From assembly GCA_963790875.1 (NCBI GenBank), contig CAWBQT010000008.1, positions 868,001-932,000 of the forward strand: a stretch of 64,000 nucleotides of DNA. The letters are read 5' to 3'. Under the pieces are notes generated by a model. That model was not told the origin of the DNA. It saw nothing but the letters and a program-made list of their open reading frames with translations, and ran no database searches. This DNA is from AP-15 sp963790875 (lineage in GTDB: Bacteria > Pseudomonadota > Alphaproteobacteria > ATCC43930 > CGMCC-115725). A program made the position numbers and the translations under genes. Position 1 is the first letter of the stretch. Every line of letters begins with the position of its first letter. Of this stretch, positions 45,533-53,350 are shown piece after piece.

Positions 45533-45946
45533 CTATCGGGCCTGCGCTGCGTCGCGTCCGCCCAGGCTCTCCGGCACCGCACCATAGGGCTGGGTGATTA
45601 TCTCGAACAGGTTGCCGTCGGGCGTATCGAAGTAGACGCCGCGGCCGCCGTAATAATGGTTGATTTCGCCTTTTCCGCTACGGTCGTGGTCGGCGTAATA
45701 GTTGACGCCGGCGGTACGGATGCGCCCGAACGAGGCATCGAACTCGTCCTCGCTGACAAGGAACGCGAAATGCTGATGGCCGGGGTCGGGCGCATCGGCG
45801 AAGTCGAGCGTCACGCCACCGACCTTGACCGGCACAAACCGCGCCCATTGCGGGCCGGCCTCCACGCCAAGGATGTAGGCGAGGAACCGCGCCAACTCCC
45901 ACTTGTCCTTCGCCCGGATGATCGTGTGATTGAGTTCGATCGCCAT
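45533..45946 (-). CDS. VOC family protein
   Basis: A 137-residue vicinal-oxygen-chelate (glyoxalase/dioxygenase fold) protein: IELNHTIIRAKDKWELARFL, ARFVPVKVGGVTLDFADAPD, HQHFAFLVSEDEFDASFGRI, and the closing YYGGRGVYFDTPDGNLFEII, which holds the usual Glu metal ligand. The substrate is unknown. The ATG at 45946 has GGGAGGA upstream. It stands alone between the acyl-CoA dehydrogenase relic and the toxin-antitoxin pair. Confidence 0.85.
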   Translation of the reverse strand: MAIELNHTIIRAKDKWELARFLAYILGVEAGPQWARFVPVKVGGVTLDFADAPDPGHQHFAFLVSEDEFDASFGRIRTAGVNYYADHDRSGKGEINHYYGGRGVYFDTPDGNLFEIITQPYGAVPESLGGRDAAQAR

Positions 45947-46205
45947 CCTGTCCTCCCTTGCCCGCTCATGCCCGGGCTTGGCCCGGGCATCCACCAAAAC
46001 TGCGGCTTGATATGTGTCTCGTGCATGGGCTGGCCAAGACCGGCCATGACCGATTCGGGTTAAAGAGCCCTGTTCCCAGTCGAATAGCGCCGTATTAGGA
46101 CGGTCACGTGAACGGCAAAATCGGCGCGTAGGTCCCGGAGGGGGCGAGGCCCCTGCGCTGCCGCTCTATTCTCGATCAAATCTGTTATCAAGAATAAGGC
46201 CGACC

Positions 46206-46234
46206 TTGACGGCCGCCTCGGTTTTGGTTATGCT
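46206..46234 (+). promoter_or_regulatory. Sigma-70 type promoter of the antitoxin-toxin pair
   Basis: TTGACG at 46206-46211, a 17-base spacer and TATGCT at 46229-46234. This is the best sigma-70 match seen outside the tRNA. It lies about 40 bases before the antitoxin start and rules out an in-frame ATG at 46237 as the start codon. Confidence 0.6.
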
Positions 46235-46272
46235 GGATGCATCAATTGATCCATTCATGCATGGAATGCCAG

Positions 46273-46566
46273 ATGGAACGCCGCATCGACGCCCATATCG
46301 CCCGCACCCAATTCGGGCAGATCATGGACCTCGCCACCAAAAACAATGAACGCTTCATCGTCGACCGCCGCGGCGAGCCAGCGGTCGTCATCATGAGCGT
46401 GCAGGATTTCATCCGCACCGCCGCACCGCCGCCCGACTGGCTCGAAAAAGCCTGGAGCGGCGCCAAGCGGCGTGGGCTCGACAGCTTGACGCCTGCCGAT
46501 ATCGAAGCCGAGATCATCGCATACCGACGCAAACAGGATCCTGTCACTCCCGGCGGGGTGAAATGA
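46273..46566 (+). CDS. Type II antitoxin, Phd/YefM family
   Basis: A 97-residue antitoxin: ERRIDAHIARTQFGQIMDLA, then NNERFIVDRRGEPAVVIMSV, the Phd/YefM DNA-binding fold, and a C-terminal toxin-neutralising tail. ATG at 46273 with GGAA six bases upstream. It overlaps the toxin start by four bases (ATGA). Antitoxins of this kind usually repress their own promoter, here the strong one at 46206. Confidence 0.85.
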   Translation: MERRIDAHIARTQFGQIMDLATKNNERFIVDRRGEPAVVIMSVQDFIRTAAPPPDWLEKAWSGAKRRGLDSLTPADIEAEIIAYRRKQDPVTPGGVK

Positions 46567-46977
46567 TCCGGGCAGTCATCGATACCAATGTGCTGGTGTC
46601 CGGCCTTCTCTCCCGCGAGCAACGAGCCGCTGATCCTGCTCGCTATCCATCAGGGCCTGTTGCATCCCTGTTTCTTGGAAGAGATCCTCGAAGGATACGC
46701 GGCCGTGCTCGCGCGGCCGAAATTCGCGTTCCCCTCGGACGAGGTTGCAGCGGTGCTGGCGATGTTCCGGAGCCAGGGCGAGCTCTTCCCGCTCGAGGTT
46801 TCGGCGGTGACCTCTTCCGATCCGGGCGACACCAAATTTCTTCAATGCGCCGCGGCTGCCCAGGCCGAGTACATCGTCACCGGCAACAAACGCCATTTTC
46901 CGGCAGGCCCGTACGGCGTGACGCACATCGTGAGTGCCGGTGAACTCCTCGAACGGATCACGCCCGAGATAATCTGA
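46563..46977 (+). pseudogene. PIN-domain toxin (VapC-like), frameshifted
   Basis: A PIN-domain ribonuclease of about 137 residues. The first frame gives IRAVIDTNVLVSGLLS with the first catalytic Asp. After one extra base near 46600-46610 (GGCCTTCTCTCCCGCGAGC) the second frame gives ASNEPLILLAIHQGLLHPCF, LEEILEGYAAVLARPKFAF, SDPGDTKFLQCAAAAQAEYI (acidic residues) and VTGNKRHF. It belongs to the PIN_3 toxin group that cuts RNA. If the shift is real the toxin is dead and the antitoxin is left behind. Confidence 0.82.
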
Positions 46978-47349
46978 GCCGTGTCCGGTTCGTTCCCACT
47001 AAACGGAACGTGATCAAGTCATCATTGATGAAGGACGTTATCATTGGTGAAATGGCCCGCTCGGGGCAGGGGGGACGGGTGGCCCGTGTTCGGTCGGGCC
47101 GTTCCGGCTGCGGATCGATATTTCGGGTGGTCAGCCGTAGCGGCGGGCCGCATACGCCCGAGCCGGCCGATATTGCGCATCAGCGGTACCCGGCGGGGGT
47201 ACTGCATGAGGGGGAGGGGAAGAAACGAAGAAACTGAAGAAACTGAAGCCGAACGCGAGATCCGCGCGGCTCCTGCCGGCTCTGCTCGCGCCACAGCCGA
47301 GCGAGACGGACTAACCAGCCCCGTCCGGTTATCAAGGGGCAATATCAGG
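46978..47349. other. Intergenic region with dispersed repeat copy B
   Basis: About 370 bases between the toxin gene and the acyl-CoA dehydrogenase-like gene. Bases 46981-47048 repeat the 37221 element (GTGTCCGGTTCGTTCC, AAACGGAACGTGATC, GGACGTTATCA). GAAACTGAAGAAACTGAAG at 47229-47247 is a small tandem repeat. No gene is supported. Confidence 0.5.
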
Positions 47350-48531
47350 TCAGAATTTGGGTGCTGTCGGCGTCCTGCCGAAGGCGACCTGGCCGATTTC
47401 CTTGAGCACGTCCACACTGAACAAGATGTGCTGCGAGGCAGCATGCAGGTCCCGCGAGCATCGCTGGATCGGGTTATCAGCGTATACGGCGCTCGCGCCG
47501 GCGAGCGGCAGTACAGCGTCGACGGCGGCGACAGCTGCGCGGTGCAATACCTGGTTGGCCGACATCACCAGGGCCCTCTGCTGCAGGCTGCAGGGGTCAC
47601 CGCGTGTTACCGTTTCCCATGCCTCGCCAATAGCTTCGATGAAGAAGGCCCGCGCCGCCCGGAGGTAGCCATCGACGATGGCGAACCGGTGCTGCACTAC
47701 TGGGTCATCCGCGACCGAGGTCGGTGACGGTCCCCGATGCTTGCCTTCGGCGGCCACGACGAACTCGTCAAGCGCCCGCCGGCCCACTCCCGCCGGGAAG
47801 CCTGCGATGTGAGCGGAGATCAGGTTATAGAACGACAGCCGGTACAAGGGACCGCCATGGCGTGGGGGATCGAATATAGGGGAGCAGGTCAGGTCCTCCG
47901 ACACTGTGATCCCATGCACAGCGACATCATGGCTGCCGGTCCCCTTGAGACCGGCGGCGTACCAGTTGTCGATGATCTCCCCGTCGGCGCACGGGAACCA
48001 GGCGAACCGCCAGTCCGGCCGCCCGGGCGGGACGATCCGAGGGCGATCTCCGTCCATTACGACTATCCCGGCGACGAACCACTCGCTGTGAGGACAGCCG
48101 CTGTTGCAAGGCCAGCGGCCGTCCACCGTGAACGAGCCGTTGCCGTCAGGCACCGCCCGACCAAACGGCGCGAACGTTCCGGTGGTGCAGATGTCCGGAT
48201 TCCCGTCGAGCAGTTTGGCTGCGACACTGGGGTCCAGCCAGGCCAGGAACACGGGGCTATTGCCGATCAGTATTGTCCATCCGGCCGATCCATCAGCATA
48301 GCAAAGCTTCTCGATGACCTCGAAGATCGTGATCGGATCCGCCTCCCACCCGCCGAGAGACGCGGGAAGCGACAGCCGGAACAAACCTGCCTTCTTAACC
48401 TTGGACGCCAGGTCCGCTGGCATGGTTCGACTTGTCTCTCCCTCGGCCGCCCGCATCCGGAACTCAGATGCAAGAGTGTCGGCTCGGGTGAATATCTCCT
48501 TGCGCCTATCGCTCAGGCCAGTGCCTCTCAC
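47350..48531 (-). CDS. Acyl-CoA dehydrogenase-fold flavoprotein (HsaA/DszC-like)
   Basis: A 393-residue protein of the acyl-CoA dehydrogenase superfamily, closest in pattern to flavin-dependent monooxygenases with the type-2 C-terminal domain. It has LFRLSLPASLGGWEADPITI, CYADGSAGWTILIGNSPV, AGLKGTGSHDVAVHGITVSE and, at the end, NPIQRCSRDLHAASQHILFS. Reduced flavin from a partner reductase would be needed; none is adjacent. GTG at 48531 has GAGGGGG eight bases upstream. Confidence 0.83.
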   Translation of the reverse strand: MRGTGLSDRRKEIFTRADTLASEFRMRAAEGETSRTMPADLASKVKKAGLFRLSLPASLGGWEADPITIFEVIEKLCYADGSAGWTILIGNSPVFLAWLDPSVAAKLLDGNPDICTTGTFAPFGRAVPDGNGSFTVDGRWPCNSGCPHSEWFVAGIVVMDGDRPRIVPPGRPDWRFAWFPCADGEIIDNWYAAGLKGTGSHDVAVHGITVSEDLTCSPIFDPPRHGGPLYRLSFYNLISAHIAGFPAGVGRRALDEFVVAAEGKHRGPSPTSVADDPVVQHRFAIVDGYLRAARAFFIEAIGEAWETVTRGDPCSLQQRALVMSANQVLHRAAVAAVDAVLPLAGASAVYADNPIQRCSRDLHAASQHILFSVDVLKEIGQVAFGRTPTAPKF

Positions 48532-48819
48532 GAGATTGCCCCCTCTGTACTGTCGCCTGTACCCCCCACTCGCATGCCTTGGCGTCAATCTCCGCCAAGC
48601 GGTGCCGGGCGACGACACTCCATCTGTACAACAAACCCAGCACGTCCATCACGTGGTGTCGTTCCGCTACCTGAGCCGGTTGGTCGGTTGATCAACTCGC
48701 GGAAAGCTCAGGTCAACCCCACGCTAAAGAAAATTTCTCATCGCGAGCGTTAACCAGCTCACAGACCCAGCCCGCCACTCGGTTAGTTGTTGCAGCAGCT
48801 ATTGTCGTCCATGTGCGCC

Positions 48820-49040
48820 TCAGCGCATTATCGGGACACAGATATCCGACATCTTGGACAAACAAAGAACACTGAACCTAAAACACGGTACGTCTGTCTC
48901 CCACAGATTAAGTGACGGGTTATTTGACGGACTTTTGCCCGGATTTTCCGGGTTGGCGCCGTTGCCAGGTCACGACGGAAGTCATTATTTTCCAAGGCAT
49001 TAATCGCCTGCCGTGTATCTGTGTCCCGATAATGCGCTGA
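48820..49040. repeat. MITE-like element, copy 2 (221 bp)
   Basis: The ends are perfect inverted repeats for at least 25 bases, starting TCAGCGCATTATCGGGACAC. No coding capacity. AGATTAAGTGACGGGTTA at 48906-48923 is the reverse complement, with two differences, of the internal block of copy 1. The flanks (CATGT...) also look partly palindromic, so the true ends may lie a few bases further out. Confidence 0.78.
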
Positions 49041-49092
49041 AGCCTACATGCCAAGAGGAGTTATCGAGGACAAAGGGCCTAAGTCACTCTCG

Positions 49093-49350
49093 TCACCCCC
49101 CCTTTTCGGTGGCGAACTGCTTGAGCCTGTCAAGCGTCCGAGCATGCCGTCCCGCGTGGCAATGCATGGTGAACTGGTGCGGATAGATTTCGACTTCGAC
49201 GGGGTCGTTCCCCGCAAGTATGATCTGGCGCATCTGCTTACGCGCGAGATCGAACCATTCATCATAGGTGTCGGGGAGGTCCGGGTGCAGAACACCTCGA
49301 AGTGTGTCGTAATCTGCTGAGCGGATCTTGGGATAGTAGACGGTGGTCAT
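49093..49350 (-). CDS. Hypothetical protein, 85 residues
   Basis: Small protein MTTVYYPKIRSADYDTLRGV, then LPDTYDEWFDLARKQMRQII, ending with His/Arg-rich FTMHCHAGRHARTLDRLKQF. No family is recognised. Support for a real gene comes from an AGGGAGCG ribosome binding site upstream of the ATG and a soluble, non-repetitive composition. It lies directly beside MITE copy 2. Confidence 0.55.
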   Translation of the reverse strand: MTTVYYPKIRSADYDTLRGVLHPDLPDTYDEWFDLARKQMRQIILAGNDPVEVEIYPHQFTMHCHAGRHARTLDRLKQFATEKGG

Positions 49351-50308
49351 TGACCTACGCTCCCTGGTCGTGTGGCAACGCCAGAATCCTTCGTCGCCGC
49401 CGCTCTCCCCTTAATAGGGCAGGGCGAGCCGCCGCATCCCTCTAGGGTGGTCATCGCAGAATCTCTATCGGTGAGGGCTTGTCGGGTATTTGGCGCATCC
49501 GTTATGGTAAATCTCCTGAAGTGCTCGTCAAGTAGCCGTGTTAATTTTTAGGTCCTCGCGGCCGGACCGGCGGAAACCTGTTATTTCGTGAGCCAGAGCG
49601 CCTCCGGCTAATACTTCCGCTTTGCGCGAATACTTTCCTGATAGCCGACACAAGATATTGATGCGGGCAATCCCCAAATTCCGGGGATAGCTGGTCGGAA
49701 AACCGTTGCGGTCGCCGGCCGGGTGAGGCGTCGATCGTTTTGCCTAAAAACGCGGCAACGCTCTAGCCGTAGCTCGAGACGATTTTCGGTAGCACCGGCT
49801 CCCGCGCGGTCAACCCCGCTCGCTCGATGTGACGCGGATCACGTCGGGAATCATGACTGTCGACGCTCGCCGCTCGCCCTGTGGGTGGCGTCGAACAAAG
49901 GGCGGAACTTATGAGCCTCTTGCAGAATAAAATATCGGGCCCGACGGCTCGGCGATTTCTGCCTTTACGCCGGCGGCGTCACCACCGGTGGGCTGGAGGG
50001 TGGCGATGCGCTAGGCTATGTCGGCGGGCTGATCGAGCCCCCGCCTTTGGCCTGCGCGCTGGCGAACATGTCGCGGGCTGGCGTGGTTGACTGCGGCACA
50101 TCGGCGCCGAGCGGCTGGAAGTGGCCGCCTGAATCGCACTCGAATCCTTCGAGCGGCGCGATCTCTTTCTCGTCAGCCGGGAGAGCGGCATGGCTCTTCC
50201 CTAGCCATATTCCAGCTTTCGCATCCCGCAGCTACGACGAACCTGGCTTCATCCCGGTAGAGAACTGTTGCGCAGCATCGTCCGCGTCCTCACGATGGGA
50301 GCGGTGCG
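49351..50308. other. Long stretch without a supported gene
   Basis: About 960 bases, more A/T-rich and stop-rich than the neighbouring genes. Short frames occur but none has a family-like sequence. It marks the boundary between the mobile-element-scarred region and the catabolic cluster, and must hold the promoter of the gene at 50309. Confidence 0.5.
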
Positions 50309-50767
50309 ATGAGCGCGGTTGAAGATCCCCGAGCCGGACTGACGCCTGCCGAATTGCGGGATCTGCGGCGGCTTGCCGCCTTCATGCTGCCCGCCAGCGC
50401 CGAATACCGCGTGCCGGGTGCGGATGACGCGGCAATCTTCGCGGACGTCGTGCGTTCGCTCGGCCGCGACCGGGATGCTGTCCGCAAGGCGCTGGCGATG
50501 CTGCGTGAGATCGCCGGCGGCGCCTTCGCCGGCCTCGATGAAGCGAAGGCCGAGCCGGCGGCGATGACATTGCTCGGCCGCGAGGGTCCGGCGGTGACGG
50601 CGCTCGGGCGCGCCGTGCTGCAATGCTATTACCGCGACGATCGCGTGATGCGCGCCCTGGGTCTCGAGCCGCGGCCGCCCTATCCGAAAGGCCACGTGCT
50701 GGAACAAGGCGATTGGTCTCTGCTGGACGCGGTGCAGCGGCCGGCCGAGGATGTGGCGCGACGTTGA
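50309..50767 (+). CDS. Gluconate 2-dehydrogenase subunit 3-like protein
   Basis: A 152-residue protein resembling the small subunit that accompanies GMC-type membrane dehydrogenases: LTPAELRDLRRLAAFMLPAS, YRVPGADDAAIFADVVRSLG, AVLQCYYRDDRVMRALGLEP and RPPYPKGHVLEQGDWSLLDAV. No TAT signal is visible, unlike many relatives. GGGAG precedes the ATG. The GMC oxidoreductase follows at once, and the two very likely form a complex. Confidence 0.75.
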   Translation: MSAVEDPRAGLTPAELRDLRRLAAFMLPASAEYRVPGADDAAIFADVVRSLGRDRDAVRKALAMLREIAGGAFAGLDEAKAEPAAMTLLGREGPAVTALGRAVLQCYYRDDRVMRALGLEPRPPYPKGHVLEQGDWSLLDAVQRPAEDVARR

Positions 50768-50784
50768 CGGCCCGGCAAACTGAC

Positions 50785-52419
50785 GTGACCGCAGAAGCGA
50801 GTTCCAATGCCGCGCGTCCGACCGACGAGATCGTCGATGTCCTGATCGTCGGCGCCGGCGCCTCCGGCGCCGCGGTGGCCTGGAGCCTGGCCGAAACGCG
50901 CATGAAGATCCTGTGCCTCGAGCAGGGCGACTGGATCAAATCCACCGAATTCCCGAGCAACGGTCGCGACTGGGAAGCGCGCCGCTACAGCGATTTCGAC
51001 ATAAGCCCCAACCGCCGGGCACGGGACACGGACTACCCGATCAACGACGACAACTCCCCAATGAAGATCGCCAACTTCAACGGGGTTGGCGGCGGCACGA
51101 TCCTCTTCACGGCGCACTACCCGCGCCTGCATCCGTCCGACTTCCGCGTGCACACGCTGGACGGGGTGGCGGACGACTGGCCGATCGACTACTGGACGCT
51201 CGAACCGTTTTTTGCCGACAACGACCGCGTGACGGGCGTGGCCGGCCTCGCGGGCGATCCGGCCTATCCGCCGCATCAGCCGACGATGTCGCCCGTGCCG
51301 CTGGGGAAAACCGGCACGCGTTACGCGCGGGCGATGAACAAGCTGGGTTGGCACTGGTGGCCGTCGGAAATCGCCGTGGCGACAACCGAATATGACGGGC
51401 GCGCCAAGTGCATCAACCTCGGCCATTGCACGCCGGGTTGCGCGCAGGGCGCGAAGGCGAGCGTCGACCTTACCTATTGGCCGCAGGCGCTTCGCGCGCG
51501 GGTGGAGTTGCGCACGCGCTGCCGGGTGCGGGAGATCGCCACCAACGAACACGGCATGGCGTCCGGCGCCGTCTATTTCGACGCGAACGGGGTGGAGCGG
51601 TTCCAGCCGGCGGAGGTGGTGATCCTGGCGGCGAACGGCATCGGCACGCCGCGGCTGTTGCTGAATTCAGCCTCGGCCCGCTTTCCCGCCGGCTTGGCCA
51701 ATTCCTCCGGCCTGGTGGGCAAAAACCTCATGCTCCACCCCTGGCCGCAAGTGTTTGGCTATGTGGACGAGGAGCTGGACGGCGACCGCGGGCCGCAGAC
51801 GGTGATGTGGAGCAAAGAGTTCTACGAGACCGACCGCTCGCGCGATTTCGTGCGAGGCTACACGCTGCAGTTCGCCCGCGGCACCGGCCCGGTAAACGAG
51901 GCGATCACGGGCATGGCCGCCAGTCGCCTGCCGTGGGGCAAGGACCATCACCGCGTCTATCGCACGCTCCTCTACCATCGCATGCAGATCGGCGTCGCCT
52001 GCGAGGACCTGCCGGAGGAGCACAACCGCGTCACGCTGGACCCTGTCCTGAGGGACGGGCACGGCATTCCGGCGCCGAAGATCGACTACACCATCAGCGA
52101 AAACACGCGGCGCATGATGGAACACGGCATCGCCCGCGCGTCGGAGATCCTGGAAACGGCCCAGGCGAAAAACATATCCGCCTCCCGCGCGGTGCTGAAC
52201 AGCCCGGGCCACCTGCTGGGCACCGCGCGCATGGGCTTGGACCCCGACCGTTCCGTAGTGAACGAGTGGGGACGCTGCCACGACGTAAAGAACCTCTTTA
52301 TCGTCGACGGCAGCATCTGGGTCACCTCCGGCGGCGTCAACCCGACTTCCACGATCCAGGCTCTGGCGCTCTACATCGCCGACAGCATCAAGAAGCGCTT
52401 GGCGATACTGTTCGACTGA
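50785..52419 (+). CDS. GMC family FAD-dependent oxidoreductase
   Basis: A protein of about 544 residues, the large flavoprotein subunit of a gluconate/alcohol-dehydrogenase-like enzyme. FAD fold VDVLIVGAGASGAAVAWSLA; IANFNGVGGGTILFTAHYPR; CINLGHCTPGCAQGAKASVD with clustered Cys; and the C-terminal NLFIVDGSIWVTSGGVNPTS, which holds the conserved Asn of the active site. A GTG at 50785 or a TTG at 50764 overlapping the previous stop could be the start. Electron acceptor and substrate (sugar acid or polyol are typical) are unknown. Confidence 0.88.
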   Translation: MTAEASSNAARPTDEIVDVLIVGAGASGAAVAWSLAETRMKILCLEQGDWIKSTEFPSNGRDWEARRYSDFDISPNRRARDTDYPINDDNSPMKIANFNGVGGGTILFTAHYPRLHPSDFRVHTLDGVADDWPIDYWTLEPFFADNDRVTGVAGLAGDPAYPPHQPTMSPVPLGKTGTRYARAMNKLGWHWWPSEIAVATTEYDGRAKCINLGHCTPGCAQGAKASVDLTYWPQALRARVELRTRCRVREIATNEHGMASGAVYFDANGVERFQPAEVVILAANGIGTPRLLLNSASARFPAGLANSSGLVGKNLMLHPWPQVFGYVDEELDGDRGPQTVMWSKEFYETDRSRDFVRGYTLQFARGTGPVNEAITGMAASRLPWGKDHHRVYRTLLYHRMQIGVACEDLPEEHNRVTLDPVLRDGHGIPAPKIDYTISENTRRMMEHGIARASEILETAQAKNISASRAVLNSPGHLLGTARMGLDPDRSVVNEWGRCHDVKNLFIVDGSIWVTSGGVNPTSTIQALALYIADSIKKRLAILFD

Positions 52420-52509
52420 ATCCCGGGCTGCGGCCGCCCTGGTGGCCCGATTGGAACGGGCTGAACGAGGCCGGTAGGCCGAATTGGAGGCGCTCAAGGA
52501 GGGCGCGTC

Positions 52510-53307
52510 ATGGACCTCAAACTGCGCGGCAAGGTCGCGCTCGTTACCGGTTCGAGCCGCGGCATCGGATTGGCGACCGCCAAAGCGTTTGCCGCCGAGG
52601 GGTGCCGGATCATGCTGTCGGCGCGCTCGACCGAGCCATTGCGGCGAGCGGAAACGGCCTTGCGCGCGACCGCCGCCGAAGTTGCGGCGCACGCTGCCGA
52701 TGTCGCCAGTCCCGACGGCGCAGCCTGCCTGATCGAGGCCACCGTCGCGGCCTATGGCGGCATAGACATCATGATCAACAATGTCGGCGGTGGCAGCGGC
52801 GGCGCGCGCATCGCCGACAGCAGCGACGACGACTGGCGCGGGGCGCTGGAGCGGAACCTCGTCCAGACCGTGCGAATGATGCGGCTGGCGTTGCCGCATA
52901 TGAAGAAGCGCCCGGGAGCTGCGGTGATCAACGTCGCCTCGATCTCCGGCTGGTCGCCGCAGCTCGCGATGTCTGGACAATACGGCGCAGCCAAGGCGGC
53001 GCTGATCTTCGACACCGAGCGTTGGGCGCTGGAATTCGTGCCTTATGGCATCCGGGTGAACACGGTCTCACCGGGCTCGATCCTGGTCGAAGGAAACGGG
53101 TGGGACCGCTACCGCCTCGCCAACCCCGGATATTTCGAGGACTACGTCCGCCACGGCTTTCCGATGTGCCGCCTCGGCGCCGCCGAGGAGGTGGCGGATG
53201 TCATCGTGTTCCTCGCTTCGCCGCGCGCCTACTGGATCAACGGCCGCAACATTCCGGTGGACGGCCTGGAGCAGCCGCACGCACCGCTCGACCGCCGGCC
53301 GTATTAG
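52510..53307 (+). CDS. SDR family oxidoreductase
   Basis: A 265-residue classical short-chain dehydrogenase. Cofactor motif VALVTGSSRGIGLATAKAF, NNVGGG, catalytic Ser in INVASISGWSP, and Tyr-Lys in QYGAAKAALIF; the end IPVDGLEQPH replaces the usual VDGG. Reversible NAD(P)-dependent oxidation of an alcohol is expected. AAGGAGGG lies upstream of the ATG. It follows the GMC gene by 90 bases and precedes an amidase gene, all on one strand. Confidence 0.92.
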   Translation: MDLKLRGKVALVTGSSRGIGLATAKAFAAEGCRIMLSARSTEPLRRAETALRATAAEVAAHAADVASPDGAACLIEATVAAYGGIDIMINNVGGGSGGARIADSSDDDWRGALERNLVQTVRMMRLALPHMKKRPGAAVINVASISGWSPQLAMSGQYGAAKAALIFDTERWALEFVPYGIRVNTVSPGSILVEGNGWDRYRLANPGYFEDYVRHGFPMCRLGAAEEVADVIVFLASPRAYWINGRNIPVDGLEQPHAPLDRRPY

Positions 53308-53350
53308 GCTCGGCCACCTTCGGGGGTCGGGGCCATAACGGGAGATGACG

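Noticed and set aside
47222..47250. CRISPR-like short repeats
   Set aside because: GAAACTGAAG is a tiny direct tandem repeat without spacers; no CRISPR array or cas gene is present in the window.
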